From assembly GCF_018613755.1 (NCBI RefSeq), contig NZ_JAGGPP010000004.1:372001-436000 (forward strand): DNA of 64,000 bases. Direction: 5' to 3'. Shown in pieces: positions 1 through 8,403 of the stretch. Source of the stretch: Arthrobacter sp. ISL-72. Lineage in GTDB: Bacteria > Actinomycetota > Actinomycetes > Actinomycetales > Micrococcaceae. The translations under genes were made by a program, and so were the position numbers. The notes under the pieces were generated by a model. It was not told where the DNA came from and made no database searches. It saw only the letters and a program-made list of their open reading frames with translations. Numbering within the stretch: the first letter of the stretch is position 1; every line of letters starts with the position of its first letter.

Positions 1-691
1 CGAAGAAGGACTGCTTGAGAACGTCGGCGCCGCCGGCGGAGGCAGTCGGCTCGGAGGCGGGCACGAAGGGGGCGTAGTTTTCGAACTTCACGTAGGTGAA
101 GCCGACCACGATGACGAACAGGACCACGCCGATCTTGATGAGCGTGAAGATGTTGCCGACCCGCGCGGACAGCTTTGTCCCCAGCACCAGGAGCACGGTG
201 AACACGGCCACGATCAGGAAGGCGCCCCAGTAGAGGTCGATCCCGCCGAGGGAGAGGGCGGGCGGAATGTCCACGCCCATCAGTGCGAAGACCTTGCTGA
301 GGTAGATGCCCCAGTACTTGGCGATTACGGCGGCGGCGGTGAACAGCTCAAGGATGAGGTTCCAGCCGATGATCCAGGCCAGCAGCTCACCCATGGTGGC
401 GTAGGTGAAGACGTAGGCGGAACCTGCCACCGGGATGGCCGTGGCAAATTCGGCGTAACACATGATGGCCAGGGCGCACGTTACTGCGGCGATGGCGAAG
501 GAAACCGTCACGGCGGGGCCGGCGAAGTTCGCGGCGGCCTTGGCTCCGACGGAGAAGATGCCGGCGCCGACAGCAACGGCGACACCCATGATCATCAGGT
601 CCCACGTGCTCAGGGAACGCTTCAGCTTGCGTCCGGGTTCATCGGCGTCAGCGATGGACTGCTCAATGGATTTCGTCCGGAAAAGGTTCAT
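1..691 (-). CDS. APC-family amino acid permease, truncated by window edge
   Basis: This is the N-terminal ~230 residues of a multi-spanning transporter; the rest lies off the left edge. After a short polar N-terminus (MNLFRTKSIEQS, then an acidic Asp/Glu stretch) comes the APC signature WDLMIMGVAVAVGAGIFSVG, followed by hydrophobic helices separated by short loops. A motif like GSAYVFTYATMGELLAWIIGW matches helix 3 of YfnA/cationic amino acid transporters. Such proteins exchange or import amino acids across the inner membrane. The ATG at 691 is the first start before the conserved part, and no clear Shine-Dalgarno precedes it. The substrate cannot be told from this fragment. Family assignment is firm; direction and specificity are unknown. 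Confidence 0.85.
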   Translation of the reverse strand, partial: MNLFRTKSIEQSIADADEPGRKLKRSLSTWDLMIMGVAVAVGAGIFSVGAKAAANFAGPAVTVSFAIAAVTCALAIMCYAEFATAIPVAGSAYVFTYATMGELLAWIIGWNLILELFTAAAVIAKYWGIYLSKVFALMGVDIPPALSLGGIDLYWGAFLIVAVFTVLLVLGTKLSARVGNIFTLIKIGVVLFVIVVGFTYVKFENYAPFVPASEPTASAGGADVLKQSFF

Positions 692-791
692 TGGAAAGTC
701 CACAATCTCGATAACTTGTTGGAAACAGACTTATCAAGCGTAGTGTCCATCCAGTGGACGGCCATATTTATCCCGAATAGTGAGACGAAGA

Positions 792-848
792 AGCGCGAAC
801 GTACAGTTGGGGCCGCTCGCATGAGGGCCCCAACTGTTCGTTCGCGCT
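792..848. repeat. Long intergenic palindrome, GCGCGAAC family (copy 1)
   Basis: Arms 792-814 and 826-848 (23 bp, one mismatch) flank an 11-nt loop. The outer ends read AGCGCGAAC and GTTCGCGCT, shared with the palindromes at 10566 and 21979 while the inner sequence differs. It lies just after the stop of the DUF779 gene on the minus strand, so it may terminate that operon, but no good U-tract follows. Confidence 0.75.
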
Positions 849-864
849 CGTAGTGCGGAGCCGC

Positions 865-1302
865 TCAGGCCGGCCAGTCCATCAGCGTGGACCGGATGAG
901 GAACCGCTTGCCTTCCGGCGCCTCAACCGAGAATCCGCTCCCGCGCCCCTGGACCACGTCCACCGTCAGGTGGGTGTGGCTCCAGTAATTGAACTGCTCC
1001 CGGGACATCCAGAACTCGAGCGGCTGGCCGGCGTCGCCAGCGTCACCGGGCGCGCCGCCGTCGTCGTCGATAGACAGATCGAACCGCCCCAGGAGGACGT
1101 CCGCCTCCGCGGTGACGAAGTCCCCCGCGGGGTAGCACATCGGCGACGAACCGTCGCAGCAGCCGCCGGACTGGTGGAACATCAGGGGCCCGTGCTGGCC
1201 CCAGAGCTTCCGCAGCAGCGAAACCGCTTCGGCGGTGAGCGCCACCCGGGAGAAGTCCTCCCCGGGCAGCGTCACGGCGGCATCCAGCCTGGCGTCGGGC
1301 AT
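865..1302 (-). CDS. DUF779 domain protein
   Basis: 145-residue protein of the DUF779 family, which is repeatedly found beside alcohol/aldehyde dehydrogenases; no biochemical role is assigned here. The conserved core carries a cysteine cluster (HQSGGCCDGSSPMCYP, residues ~43-58) and later the aromatic FNYWSHTHLTVDVVQGRGSG segment, suggesting a small metal-binding or redox-helper protein. Its ATG at 1302 overlaps the last base of the upstream dehydrogenase stop (TGATG), so the two are translationally coupled. It is the last gene of the aldehyde operon. Confident on family, not on function. Confidence 0.85.
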   Translation of the reverse strand: MPDARLDAAVTLPGEDFSRVALTAEAVSLLRKLWGQHGPLMFHQSGGCCDGSSPMCYPAGDFVTAEADVLLGRFDLSIDDDGGAPGDAGDAGQPLEFWMSREQFNYWSHTHLTVDVVQGRGSGFSVEAPEGKRFLIRSTLMDWPA

Positions 1303-2324
1303 CAGAACCTCAGCACCACACGGCCGTCGATCTTGGCGTGCTTCATCTCGTCGAAGACCGCGTTCACCTCGGAAAGCTCCCGGGTGGACACCGTGGGGTG
1401 GATCTTGCCCTGGGCGTAGAAGTCGAGGGCTTCCTCCAGGTCCTGCCGGGTTCCCACAATTGAGCCGCGGACGGTCAGACCCTTGAGCACAATCTCGAAG
1501 ATCGGTGCCGGGAAGTCGCCGGGCGGCAGGCCGTTGAACACAATCGTGCCGCCCCGGCGGGCCATTCCGATCGCCTGACCGAAAGCTGACGGGTGCACTG
1601 CCGTGACCAGGACTCCATGGCAACCTCCTGTTTCGCGCTGGATGACTTCCGCCGGGTCCTCATGGAGGGCGTTGACGGTGAGTTCCGCGCCGTGTTTCTT
1701 GGCAAGGGCGAGCTTGTCGTCCGCGATGTCAACGGCCGCGACCCGCAGGCCCATGGCCACGGCGTACTGGACGGCGATGTGCCCCAGGCCGCCGATGCCG
1801 GAGATTGTGACCCACTGGCCGGGCTGGGCCTCGGTCATCTTCAGTCCCTTGTAGACGGTGACGCCGGCGCAGAGCACCGGGGCAACCTCCACGGGGTCCG
1901 AGCCGGCCGGGATCCTCGCAGCGAAGCGGCTGTCGACGAGCATGTACTGCCCGAAGGAGCCGTCCACGCTGTAGCCGGCATTTTTCTGGGCCTCGCAGAG
2001 CGTTTCCCAGCCGGTGCGGCAGAACTGGCAGTCGCCGCAGGCGGACCAGAGCCAGGCGTTTCCTACCAGGTCGCCGACAGCGAGGTCCGTGACCCCCTCG
2101 CCAAGGGCCACCACTTCGCCCACGCCTTCGTGGCCAGGGACGAAGGGCGGCGAGGGCTTCACCGGCCAGTCCCCTTCCGCGGCGTGAAGGTCGGTATGGC
2201 AGACCCCGGTGGTGATGACCTTGACCAGCGCTTGTCCGCGCTCCGGGGTGGGAACGGGGATGTCCTGGATCTGAACTTCTTTTCCGAATTCGGTTACTAC
2301 GGCTGCTTGCATTGTCGTCGTCAT
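1302..2324 (-). CDS. adhP: Zinc-dependent alcohol dehydrogenase
   Basis: 340-residue medium-chain alcohol dehydrogenase, oxidising primary alcohols such as ethanol to aldehydes with NAD+ in the cytoplasm. Visible zinc ligands are Cys42 and His65 plus Cys152 (catalytic) and Cys96/99/102/110 (structural zinc). The Rossmann dinucleotide motif GIGGLG is at ~176-181 and an acidic residue follows in AAVDIADD, typical of NAD preference. Length matches AdhP/AdhA of other bacteria. It starts 134 nt after the upstream aldehyde dehydrogenase and overlaps DUF779 by one base. The preceding AAGGAT serves as ribosome binding site. Function is well supported; exact substrate is inferred from the neighbouring aldehyde dehydrogenase. 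Confidence 0.93.
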   Translation of the reverse strand: MTTTMQAAVVTEFGKEVQIQDIPVPTPERGQALVKVITTGVCHTDLHAAEGDWPVKPSPPFVPGHEGVGEVVALGEGVTDLAVGDLVGNAWLWSACGDCQFCRTGWETLCEAQKNAGYSVDGSFGQYMLVDSRFAARIPAGSDPVEVAPVLCAGVTVYKGLKMTEAQPGQWVTISGIGGLGHIAVQYAVAMGLRVAAVDIADDKLALAKKHGAELTVNALHEDPAEVIQRETGGCHGVLVTAVHPSAFGQAIGMARRGGTIVFNGLPPGDFPAPIFEIVLKGLTVRGSIVGTRQDLEEALDFYAQGKIHPTVSTRELSEVNAVFDEMKHAKIDGRVVLRF

Positions 2325-2458
2325 TGGCGAAATCCTTGCGTCGTTAGGCGGGTGTTGAGTGGAGCGGTGAGGTTTTGCTGTCTTCCTGAGGGGTGGCCAG
2401 GCGTGGTGCGGGCGGGAACGGATGCGTGCAATCCGTCCCCGCCCGGGTTCAGAGCGGC

Positions 2459-3982
2459 TTAGAAGAAGCCGAGCTTGTTTTCGTTGTAGCTGACCAGGAG
2501 GTTTTTGGTCTGCTGGTAGTGGTCCAGCATCATGGCGTGGTTTTCACGTCCGATGCCAGAGGACTTGTAGCCGCCGAACGCGGCACCCGCCGGGTAGGCG
2601 TGGTAGTTGTTGACCCACACGCGGCCGGCCTGGATCTCGCGGCCTGCCCGGTAGGCAACGTTGCCGTTGCGGGACCAGACTCCGGCGCCGAGGCCGTACA
2701 GGGTGTCGTTGGCGATCCCCATGGCGTCGTTGTAGTCGCTGAACTTTGCCACCGAAACCACGGGGCCGAAGATCTCTTCCTGGAAGATGCGCATCTTGTT
2801 GTGGCCCTCGAACACGGTGGGCTGGACGTAATAGCCGCCGGCCAGCTCGCCTTCGAGCTGCGCGCGGCCGCCGCCGGTGAGGACCTTGGCGCCTTCCTGC
2901 TTTCCGATGTCGATGTAGGAAAGGATCTTTTCGAGCTGGTCGTTGGAGGCCTGCGCACCGATCTGGGTGTCGGTGTCCAGCGGGTTGCCCTGGATGATCT
3001 TCTCCACCCGGGCCACGGCGTCCGCCATAAAGGATTCGTAGATCTCTTCCTGGACCAGGGCCCGGGACGGGCACGTGCAGACTTCGCCCTGGTTGAAGGC
3101 GAAGAGCGTGAAGCCCTCCTGCGCCTTGTCGTAGAACGCGTCGTTGGCCGCGGCGACGTCATTGAAGAAGATGTTGGGGCTCTTGCCGCCCAGTTCCAGG
3201 GTGACCGGGATCAGGTTCTGGCTGGCGTACTGGCTGATCAGGCGGCCGGTGGTGGTTTCACCGGTGAACGCGATCTTGCGGATGCGCGGGCTGGAGGCCA
3301 GCGGCTTTCCGGCTTCGACGCCGAAACCGTTGACCACGTTGACCACACCGGCGGGCAGGATATCGCTGATGAGCTCCATCAGGACCAGGATGGACGACGG
3401 CGTCTGCTCGGCCGGCTTGAGCACCACGGCGTTGCCGGCGGCCAGGGCCGGGGCGAGCTTCCACACGGCCATCAGGATCGGGAAGTTCCACGGAATGATC
3501 TGGCCCACGACGCCGAGGGGCTCGTGGTAGTGGTAGGCGGTGGTGTCGTCGTCGAGCTGCGAAAGCCGGCCCTCCTGGGCGCGGACGGCGGAGGCGAAGT
3601 AGCGGAAGTGGTCGGCGGCCAGCGGGATGTCAGCGTTGAGGGTTTCGCGGACCGGCTTGCCGTTGTCCCAGGACTCGGCAACGGCGAGCATTTCGACGTT
3701 CTCGTCGATGCGGTCGGCGATCTTGTTCAGGATGGCGGCGCGCTCGGCAACGGAGGTCTTGCCCCAGGAGGGGGCGACCTTGTGGGCGGCGTCCAGTGCC
3801 AGTTCGATGTCCTCGGCCGTGCCGCGGGCCACCTCGCAGAACGCCTTGCCCGTGACCGGGGTGATGTTCTCGAAGTACTGGCCCTTCACGGGGGCCACCC
3901 ATTCGCCGCCGATCCAGTTCTCGTAGCGGTCCTGGAATGTAACCTTCGAACCCTCGGTACCGGGCTGTGCGTAGACAGTCAT
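2459..3982 (-). CDS. NAD-dependent aldehyde dehydrogenase (acetaldehyde/ExaC type)
   Basis: 507-residue aldehyde dehydrogenase oxidising an aldehyde to the acid. The general-base motif LELGGKSPN and the catalytic cysteine segment [11 protein letters not shown] are both present; the GEVCTCPSR variant is that of the AldB/ExaC acetaldehyde-chloroacetaldehyde group. I start at the ATG at 3982 because an AGGAG lies just upstream and the family N-terminus begins there; a longer frame to 4096 has no homologous-looking sequence. First gene of the operon with alcohol dehydrogenase and DUF779, so the pair would convert alcohol to acid. An inverted repeat GTTGCA-N7-TGCAAC upstream is a candidate regulator site. 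Confidence 0.93.
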   Translation of the reverse strand: MTVYAQPGTEGSKVTFQDRYENWIGGEWVAPVKGQYFENITPVTGKAFCEVARGTAEDIELALDAAHKVAPSWGKTSVAERAAILNKIADRIDENVEMLAVAESWDNGKPVRETLNADIPLAADHFRYFASAVRAQEGRLSQLDDDTTAYHYHEPLGVVGQIIPWNFPILMAVWKLAPALAAGNAVVLKPAEQTPSSILVLMELISDILPAGVVNVVNGFGVEAGKPLASSPRIRKIAFTGETTTGRLISQYASQNLIPVTLELGGKSPNIFFNDVAAANDAFYDKAQEGFTLFAFNQGEVCTCPSRALVQEEIYESFMADAVARVEKIIQGNPLDTDTQIGAQASNDQLEKILSYIDIGKQEGAKVLTGGGRAQLEGELAGGYYVQPTVFEGHNKMRIFQEEIFGPVVSVAKFSDYNDAMGIANDTLYGLGAGVWSRNGNVAYRAGREIQAGRVWVNNYHAYPAGAAFGGYKSSGIGRENHAMMLDHYQQTKNLLVSYNENKLGFF

Positions 3983-4060
3983 TGCTAGCTCCTTTGCTGT
4001 GCAAGATGGCTGGCCGCCTGTGCTGGCGGCCGCCGTTGCATTCAGCGTAGGAGCGGGGAG

Positions 4061-4096
4061 GTTGCAGCCAGGTTGCAACAGCGTGACACCGGTCAC
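4061..4096 (-). promoter_or_regulatory. Candidate operators upstream of the aldehyde operon
   Basis: Two inverted repeats sit about 80-115 nt upstream of the aldehyde dehydrogenase start: GTTGCA-N7-TGCAAC (4061-4079) and GTGAC-N4-GTCAC (4083-4096), the latter followed by another GGTCACG. The first resembles in form the TGTTCCA-type dyads used by AcoR-class regulators, and a GAF-domain regulator is encoded directly upstream. Binding is inferred, not shown. Confidence 0.45.
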
Positions 4097-4136
4097 GATT
4101 GGTCACGGGCGTGTCAGGCGCTAGCGCCGTTCGGGC

Positions 4137-5513
4137 TTAGGCGCTGAGCTCCGTTTCCAGCCGCTCCAGATCGGCAACGACGGCGGCCCGCTTGGGCGAG
4201 CGCGGCGGCAGGAGCTTCAGCGCGGCAGTGCGGACGCCGACGTCGTTCTTTGCTTCCGGCAGTTCCGCGTACTTCAGCAGCGCTTCCGCGCTGCCGTCGG
4301 TAAGCAGTGCTTCGCGCAGCAGCGAGGAGACGCGGTCCCTGAGGTCCACGATGCCCGGCGCTTCCGAGCGGGGCAGCACGGCGCCGCGGTAGATTTCCAG
4401 GGCGATGCGGTGCGCGCCACGCTGCAGGCAGTTGAGCACCTGACTGGAATCGGGCATGAGGTCCATGGGCAGCCGGTAGGGGCGCGAGCCGGGGACGGCG
4501 TCGGGGCTGAGCTGCTGCAGGACCTTGCGCAGGCGCACCATCTCCGGGCGGAGCGTCATGGAGGTGCCGTCGCCCGGGTACAGCAGGGTGCAGAGCTCCT
4601 CGGCGCTGAGCCCGTCCGGGTGGATGCTGAGCAGGGCCAGGATTTCACTGTGCCGGGCCGAGAGCGCCACGGTGCGGCCCTCGATGCTGAGCAGGGCCTG
4701 GTCCCGGCCCAGCAGCTGAAGGCTGTTGCGGTACAGGCTGCCTTCCGCAGCGGAACCGGCGCCGTCAGCTCTGCGGGCAGCCAAAGCCGGGGTCCGCCGT
4801 CGTGCGGGTGCTGCCTGCCGGACGGCCGCCAGCTGGAGCCGCTCAACCCGCAACTGGGCCTGGGCCGCGGCAACCGTCGCCTCCACGAGCGAGAGCGTGT
4901 GGGGTGCGACGGCGGACTCGGTGCCGGTAATGTCCACAACGCCGAGCAGGGCGCCGGAATCCGGATCGTGGAACGGGACGGCCGTGCAGCTCCACGGGTG
5001 GACCGAGCGCTTGTAGTGTTCCGCGCCGGAAATCTGGATGCTGCGGCCCACGGCGAGCGCCGTGCCGGGCGCGCTGGTGCCGACGCTGGCCTCGGACCAG
5101 TCGGCGCCGGCAACGAACATCATCCCTTCGGCCCGGCGTTGCATCACGGCGTCGCCCTCCACCCACAGGAGCCGGCCCACCTCGTCGCCAACGGCAACCA
5201 GCAGGCCGCTATCGTGGCTGGGCAGGACCAGGAGCTTGTGGATCACCGGCATGATGGTGGCCAGCGGGTGCTGCCGGCGGTATTCCTCCAGCTCTTCCCG
5301 GTCCAGGGCAAGGGGCGCCTCGGGGTTGTCAGGGTTGGCGCGGAGCTGGGCCGAACGCTGCCAGGATTCCTCGACGAGGCTCCGCAGTCCGGGCACGTGC
5401 CCGGTGTTCGAGCCAAGCAGCTCGTGGCCGGCAAGGGCCTGCCGCTGCAGCAGTTTTGCGGCGTCGCTGCTGTCAGCCCTGCCCGGGACAGCCGGATGCA
5501 TCGTATTGCTCAT
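4137..5513 (-). CDS. AcoR-like GAF-domain transcriptional regulator with winged-helix output
   Basis: 458-residue regulator. The N-terminal half (~1-230) is like AcoR: the RSLVEESWQRSAQL start, then a GAF sensor with GADWSEASVGTSAPGTAL and the HPWSCTAVPFHDP motif. Instead of the AAA+ ATPase and Fis helix-turn-helix of sigma-54 activators, an Ala/Arg linker leads to a C-terminal region (LSARHSEILALLSIHPDGL, then LYPGD, then VRLRKVLQQL and RPYRLP) that looks like an OmpR/SARP winged helix. The start at 5513 has an AGGGGAG just upstream. It lies directly upstream of the aldehyde operon on the same strand and most likely senses alcohol/aldehyde to control it. The domain reading is by eye. Confidence 0.8.
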   Translation of the reverse strand: MSNTMHPAVPGRADSSDAAKLLQRQALAGHELLGSNTGHVPGLRSLVEESWQRSAQLRANPDNPEAPLALDREELEEYRRQHPLATIMPVIHKLLVLPSHDSGLLVAVGDEVGRLLWVEGDAVMQRRAEGMMFVAGADWSEASVGTSAPGTALAVGRSIQISGAEHYKRSVHPWSCTAVPFHDPDSGALLGVVDITGTESAVAPHTLSLVEATVAAAQAQLRVERLQLAAVRQAAPARRRTPALAARRADGAGSAAEGSLYRNSLQLLGRDQALLSIEGRTVALSARHSEILALLSIHPDGLSAEELCTLLYPGDGTSMTLRPEMVRLRKVLQQLSPDAVPGSRPYRLPMDLMPDSSQVLNCLQRGAHRIALEIYRGAVLPRSEAPGIVDLRDRVSSLLREALLTDGSAEALLKYAELPEAKNDVGVRTAALKLLPPRSPKRAAVVADLERLETELSA

Positions 5514-5608
5514 TGAACTCCCCTGCCGGCACAGCATTGTGCGGGCGCGACGGCGTGCGGTGGCGTGGTCCGGCCAGTCTAGTGGCCACCCTCCCCCGCC
5601 CGCCAGAG

Positions 5609-5671
5609 GAGTTTTTGTCCACCTAATGGCCTTTCGAGGGCGCATAAGTCGCGATAAGTGGACAAAAACTC
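5609..5671. repeat. Intergenic palindrome, GAGTTTTTGTCC family (copy 1)
   Basis: Perfect 14-bp arms GAGTTTTTGTCCAC (5609-5622) and GTGGACAAAAACTC (5658-5671) enclose an unpaired-looking 35-nt core. The same base recurs at 17171 and 18654 with other cores. Located between the 3' end of the FprA-type reductase gene and the start of the GAF regulator, both on the minus strand. Confidence 0.75.
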
Positions 5672-5740
5672 GAATCGGCGGGAGGTGTGTCCGGGTTGAG
5701 TGTTCGGCGTTAGTAAGCGGTTGCGGTTGCGTGTCCGGGG

Positions 5741-7195
5741 TTAGTCGCCGGCGTTGCGGGAGATAAGGATCATTTCCTCGCGCGGCACAACCTTGACGCG
5801 TTCACGCACGACGCCGGTGTCCGCCCGAGCTTCGGTCCACGCCTTTCCAAGGGCTGCTTCGTGCGTGTCCAGCCTGTTCCAGCCCTCCCAAGTGGTGTAC
5901 TCGACGCCGCGCTCTTCCAGCAGGGCGATGATGGCATGCGGGTCCGGGTTCTGCGCCGGCGGCAGCGTCAGGCGGTCCTCGAGCAGGCAGCCAATGGTCT
6001 CCAGGGCGTCGCCCTTCGTGTGCCCGATGAGACCCACGGGGCCGCGTTTGATCCAGCCGGTGGCGTAGATCCCGGGAACCGGCTTGCCCTCCGCATCCAG
6101 GACCCGGCCGCCCTCGTTGGGGATCACTCCGGCCCTGGCGTCGTATTCGAGCTCATCCAGCGGCGAGCCGTGGTACCCGATGGCCCGGTAGACGGCCTGG
6201 ACGGGGTAGTCGATGTACTCGCCGGTGCCTTTAACGTGACCGGTGCCGTCCAGCTGCATCCGCTCAAACTTGATGCCCGCCACCTTGCCGGTGCCCGCAT
6301 TGTTGCCGGCGCCGTCGTAAATCTCCACGGGGCTGTGCAGGAAATGCAGGTGGAGCCGGCGGGAGGACGGCTCTTCGGCTTCGGCGTGCTCTTCCACCAG
6401 CCAGTTGGTCATGGTGTTCACCATGGTCTTGGTCTGGTTGTTGCTCCGGATGGCTTCATCGGAGGCTTCGTCGAACTCAAAATCCTCCGGGTAGAGCACG
6501 ATGTCCACGTCCCTGGCGTGGCTCAGCTCGCGCAGCTCCAGCGGAGTGAACTTCACCTGGGCCGGGCCGCGGCGACCGAAGACGTGCACGTCGGTGACCG
6601 GGGACTTTTTCAGCCCCTGGTAGACGTTCCCCGGGATTTCCGTGGACAGCAGCTCGTCCGCGTGCTTCACCAGCATGCGGGCCACATCCAGTGCCACGTT
6701 GCCGTTGCCGATCACCGCGATTTCCTTGGCATCCAGCGGCCATTCACGCGGCACGTCAGGGTGGCCGTCGTACCAGGACACAAAGTCGGCACCGCCGAAC
6801 GATCCTTCGAGTTCAACGCCGGGGATGTTGAGGTCCGCATCCTTGACGGCGCCGGTGGAAAAGATCACGGCGTCATAGAACGCACGGAAATCGTGGAGTT
6901 TCAGGTCGCGGCCGTACGTGACATTCCCAAGGAAGCGGATGTCGCCGCGGTCCAGGACCTTGTGGAGGGCATTCACGATGCCCTTGATGCGGGGGTGGTC
7001 CGGTGCCACGCCGTAGCGGATCAGGCCGTACGGGGCAGGGTAGGCCTCGAACAGGTCAATGCTGACTTCGAAGTCGCCGCCTTTGACCTCATTGGATTTG
7101 GTCAGGATGTCCGCGGCATAGACGCCGGCCGGTCCGGCGCCGACAATCGCGACACGGAGGGGACGCTTGGGGGTGGTTTCGGCCGAGTTGGACAC
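5741..7195 (-). CDS. fprA: FAD-dependent NADPH-ferredoxin reductase, FprA/adrenodoxin reductase type (paralogue 1)
   Basis: 484-residue flavoprotein moving electrons between NADPH and ferredoxin. The FAD-binding motif VAIVGAGPAGVYAAD is at the N-terminus, the family motif APYGLIRYGVAPDHPRIKG follows, and the NADP-binding VIGNGNVALDVARML and GRRGPAQVKFTPLELREL segments are present. I chose the GTG at 7195 because a GAAGGG lies a few bases upstream and the Rossmann motif begins ~14 residues later; an upstream extension has no conserved content. A close paralogue is encoded at 22071-23534. This copy stands alone, without an obvious redox partner next to it. Confidence 0.92.
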   Translation of the reverse strand: MSNSAETTPKRPLRVAIVGAGPAGVYAADILTKSNEVKGGDFEVSIDLFEAYPAPYGLIRYGVAPDHPRIKGIVNALHKVLDRGDIRFLGNVTYGRDLKLHDFRAFYDAVIFSTGAVKDADLNIPGVELEGSFGGADFVSWYDGHPDVPREWPLDAKEIAVIGNGNVALDVARMLVKHADELLSTEIPGNVYQGLKKSPVTDVHVFGRRGPAQVKFTPLELRELSHARDVDIVLYPEDFEFDEASDEAIRSNNQTKTMVNTMTNWLVEEHAEAEEPSSRRLHLHFLHSPVEIYDGAGNNAGTGKVAGIKFERMQLDGTGHVKGTGEYIDYPVQAVYRAIGYHGSPLDELEYDARAGVIPNEGGRVLDAEGKPVPGIYATGWIKRGPVGLIGHTKGDALETIGCLLEDRLTLPPAQNPDPHAIIALLEERGVEYTTWEGWNRLDTHEAALGKAWTEARADTGVVRERVKVVPREEMILISRNAGD

Positions 7196-7260
7196 GGGAG
7201 CCCTTCTGAAACTGAGAGACTGCGCCAGGCAGTTAGCGCACAATGCCTCATTCTAAATGG

Positions 7261-8271
7261 TCAGACTGCTTTGCCCCTGGAGCCGTTCATGGAAACGAGG
7301 TCGCCTTCCCGGTACAGGAGCGCGCGCAGTTCCGACTCGGCCGAGTCCGTCCTCCGCGGGTCGATGGTCTCCCCCGCGGCAAAGTGGTCCAGCAGCCGCG
7401 GGTCCACATAGCTTTTCCGGGCGATCGACGGCGTGTTCCCCAGCGCCGCCGCGGCGTCCTGCATGGCCAGGCTGATCGCCCTCTTTCTGGCTGCAGCGGT
7501 CTTCTGCGGTCCCGTCAGGGCAAGGCTGACGGCGGCGGCAACGGTTCCCCGCAGGGTGCGGAAGTCCTTGGCGGTGAAGTCACCCCCGGTACGTTCCTTC
7601 ACATACTCGTTGATCTCGGCGCTGGTCACCGGATGCCAGCTGCGCCCGTTCCTGTAGGCAAGGAGCCGGGCGTTGGGGCCGCGGCGCTTGAGGGTGCGGA
7701 CCAGAGCGGCGAGCTCGGGGTTTTTGATCTCAGATTCCCAGGTCTTCCCGCTCTTGGCCGGAAAACTCAGCAGCAGGCGATCCTGCTTCACTTTCACGTG
7801 GGCGCAGAGCAGGGTGGCCAGGCCGTGGCTGCCGTTCTCGTTCGTGTATCGCTCGGACCCAACCCGCAGCGAACCGCTGTCCAGCATCCTGAACGCGCCG
7901 GCGAGGACGCGTTCGCGGGTTATCCCGTCGCTGCGGAGGTCCCGCGTGACCAGTCTTCGGGCAGTCGGCAGGGATTCGGCGAGCTGGAGGGCGCGGTCAA
8001 ACTTGAGCCGGTCCTTCTTTTCGCGCCAGGCCGGGTGGTAGATGTACTGCCGGCGGCCCACGGCGTCGAGTCCTGTTGCCTGGATGTGCCCGTTTTCGTA
8101 GGGGGCGATCCACACATCTGTCCAGGCGGGCGGAACGCCGATGCTTTCCAGCCTTTCCCGGACCGGACCCCGGGGCAGCGTGGATCCGTCCAGGTCCCGG
8201 TACGTAAAGCCGGCGCCCGCCGCCAGACGCCGGTAGCCCCTCCCCGAGGCGTTGCTGTGGCGGAGCCTCAT
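7261..8271 (-). CDS. Type IB DNA topoisomerase (poxvirus/bacterial type)
   Basis: 336-residue enzyme that relaxes supercoils through a transient 3'-phosphotyrosine. Bacterial topoisomerase IB hallmarks are GRRQYIYHPAWREKKD (residues ~72-87), the catalytic-region KDFRTLRGT with its arginine, and the active-site tyrosine in SIARKSYVDPRLL near the C-terminus. Length fits bacterial homologues (~310-350). It is monocistronic; its upstream region carries a near-palindromic GTAGGCTTAC element (8302-8322) that also precedes two other genes here, hinting at stress control. Type IB enzymes are accessory in bacteria, found in a minority of genomes but common in soil actinobacteria. Confidence 0.93.
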   Translation of the reverse strand: MRLRHSNASGRGYRRLAAGAGFTYRDLDGSTLPRGPVRERLESIGVPPAWTDVWIAPYENGHIQATGLDAVGRRQYIYHPAWREKKDRLKFDRALQLAESLPTARRLVTRDLRSDGITRERVLAGAFRMLDSGSLRVGSERYTNENGSHGLATLLCAHVKVKQDRLLLSFPAKSGKTWESEIKNPELAALVRTLKRRGPNARLLAYRNGRSWHPVTSAEINEYVKERTGGDFTAKDFRTLRGTVAAAVSLALTGPQKTAAARKRAISLAMQDAAAALGNTPSIARKSYVDPRLLDHFAAGETIDPRRTDSAESELRALLYREGDLVSMNGSRGKAV

Positions 8272-8301
8272 GGCCCGGCCGACTTAGGTTGCACGTTCAT
8301 A

Positions 8302-8322
8302 TAGTAAGCCTACTGACTAATG
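8302..8322 (-). promoter_or_regulatory. Shared GTAGGCTTAC element (copy 1)
   Basis: On the coding strand of the topoisomerase gene this reads CATTAGTCAGTAGGCTTAC followed by TA, 31-51 nt upstream of the ATG. Near-identical elements lie upstream of the AI-2E family gene (17305-17322) and the 18824-19363 gene (19458-19477). The AGTA..TACT core is a dyad, as expected of a repressor/activator site or a conserved promoter. Confidence 0.55.
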
Positions 8323-8403
8323 CAAGGCCCTGTCCGGTGACGGCCCGCAACTGGGTACCGTTGCTGGCGGAATACGCCCGGCGGGGGTGGTGTTATTGAT
8401 CTT

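Noticed and set aside
2393..3988. 531-codon plus-strand frame
   Set aside because: Exact shadow of the aldehyde dehydrogenase gene on the opposite strand.
5861..7411. 516-codon plus-strand frame over the first FprA gene
   Set aside because: Antisense shadow; the minus-strand protein has intact FAD and NADP motifs.
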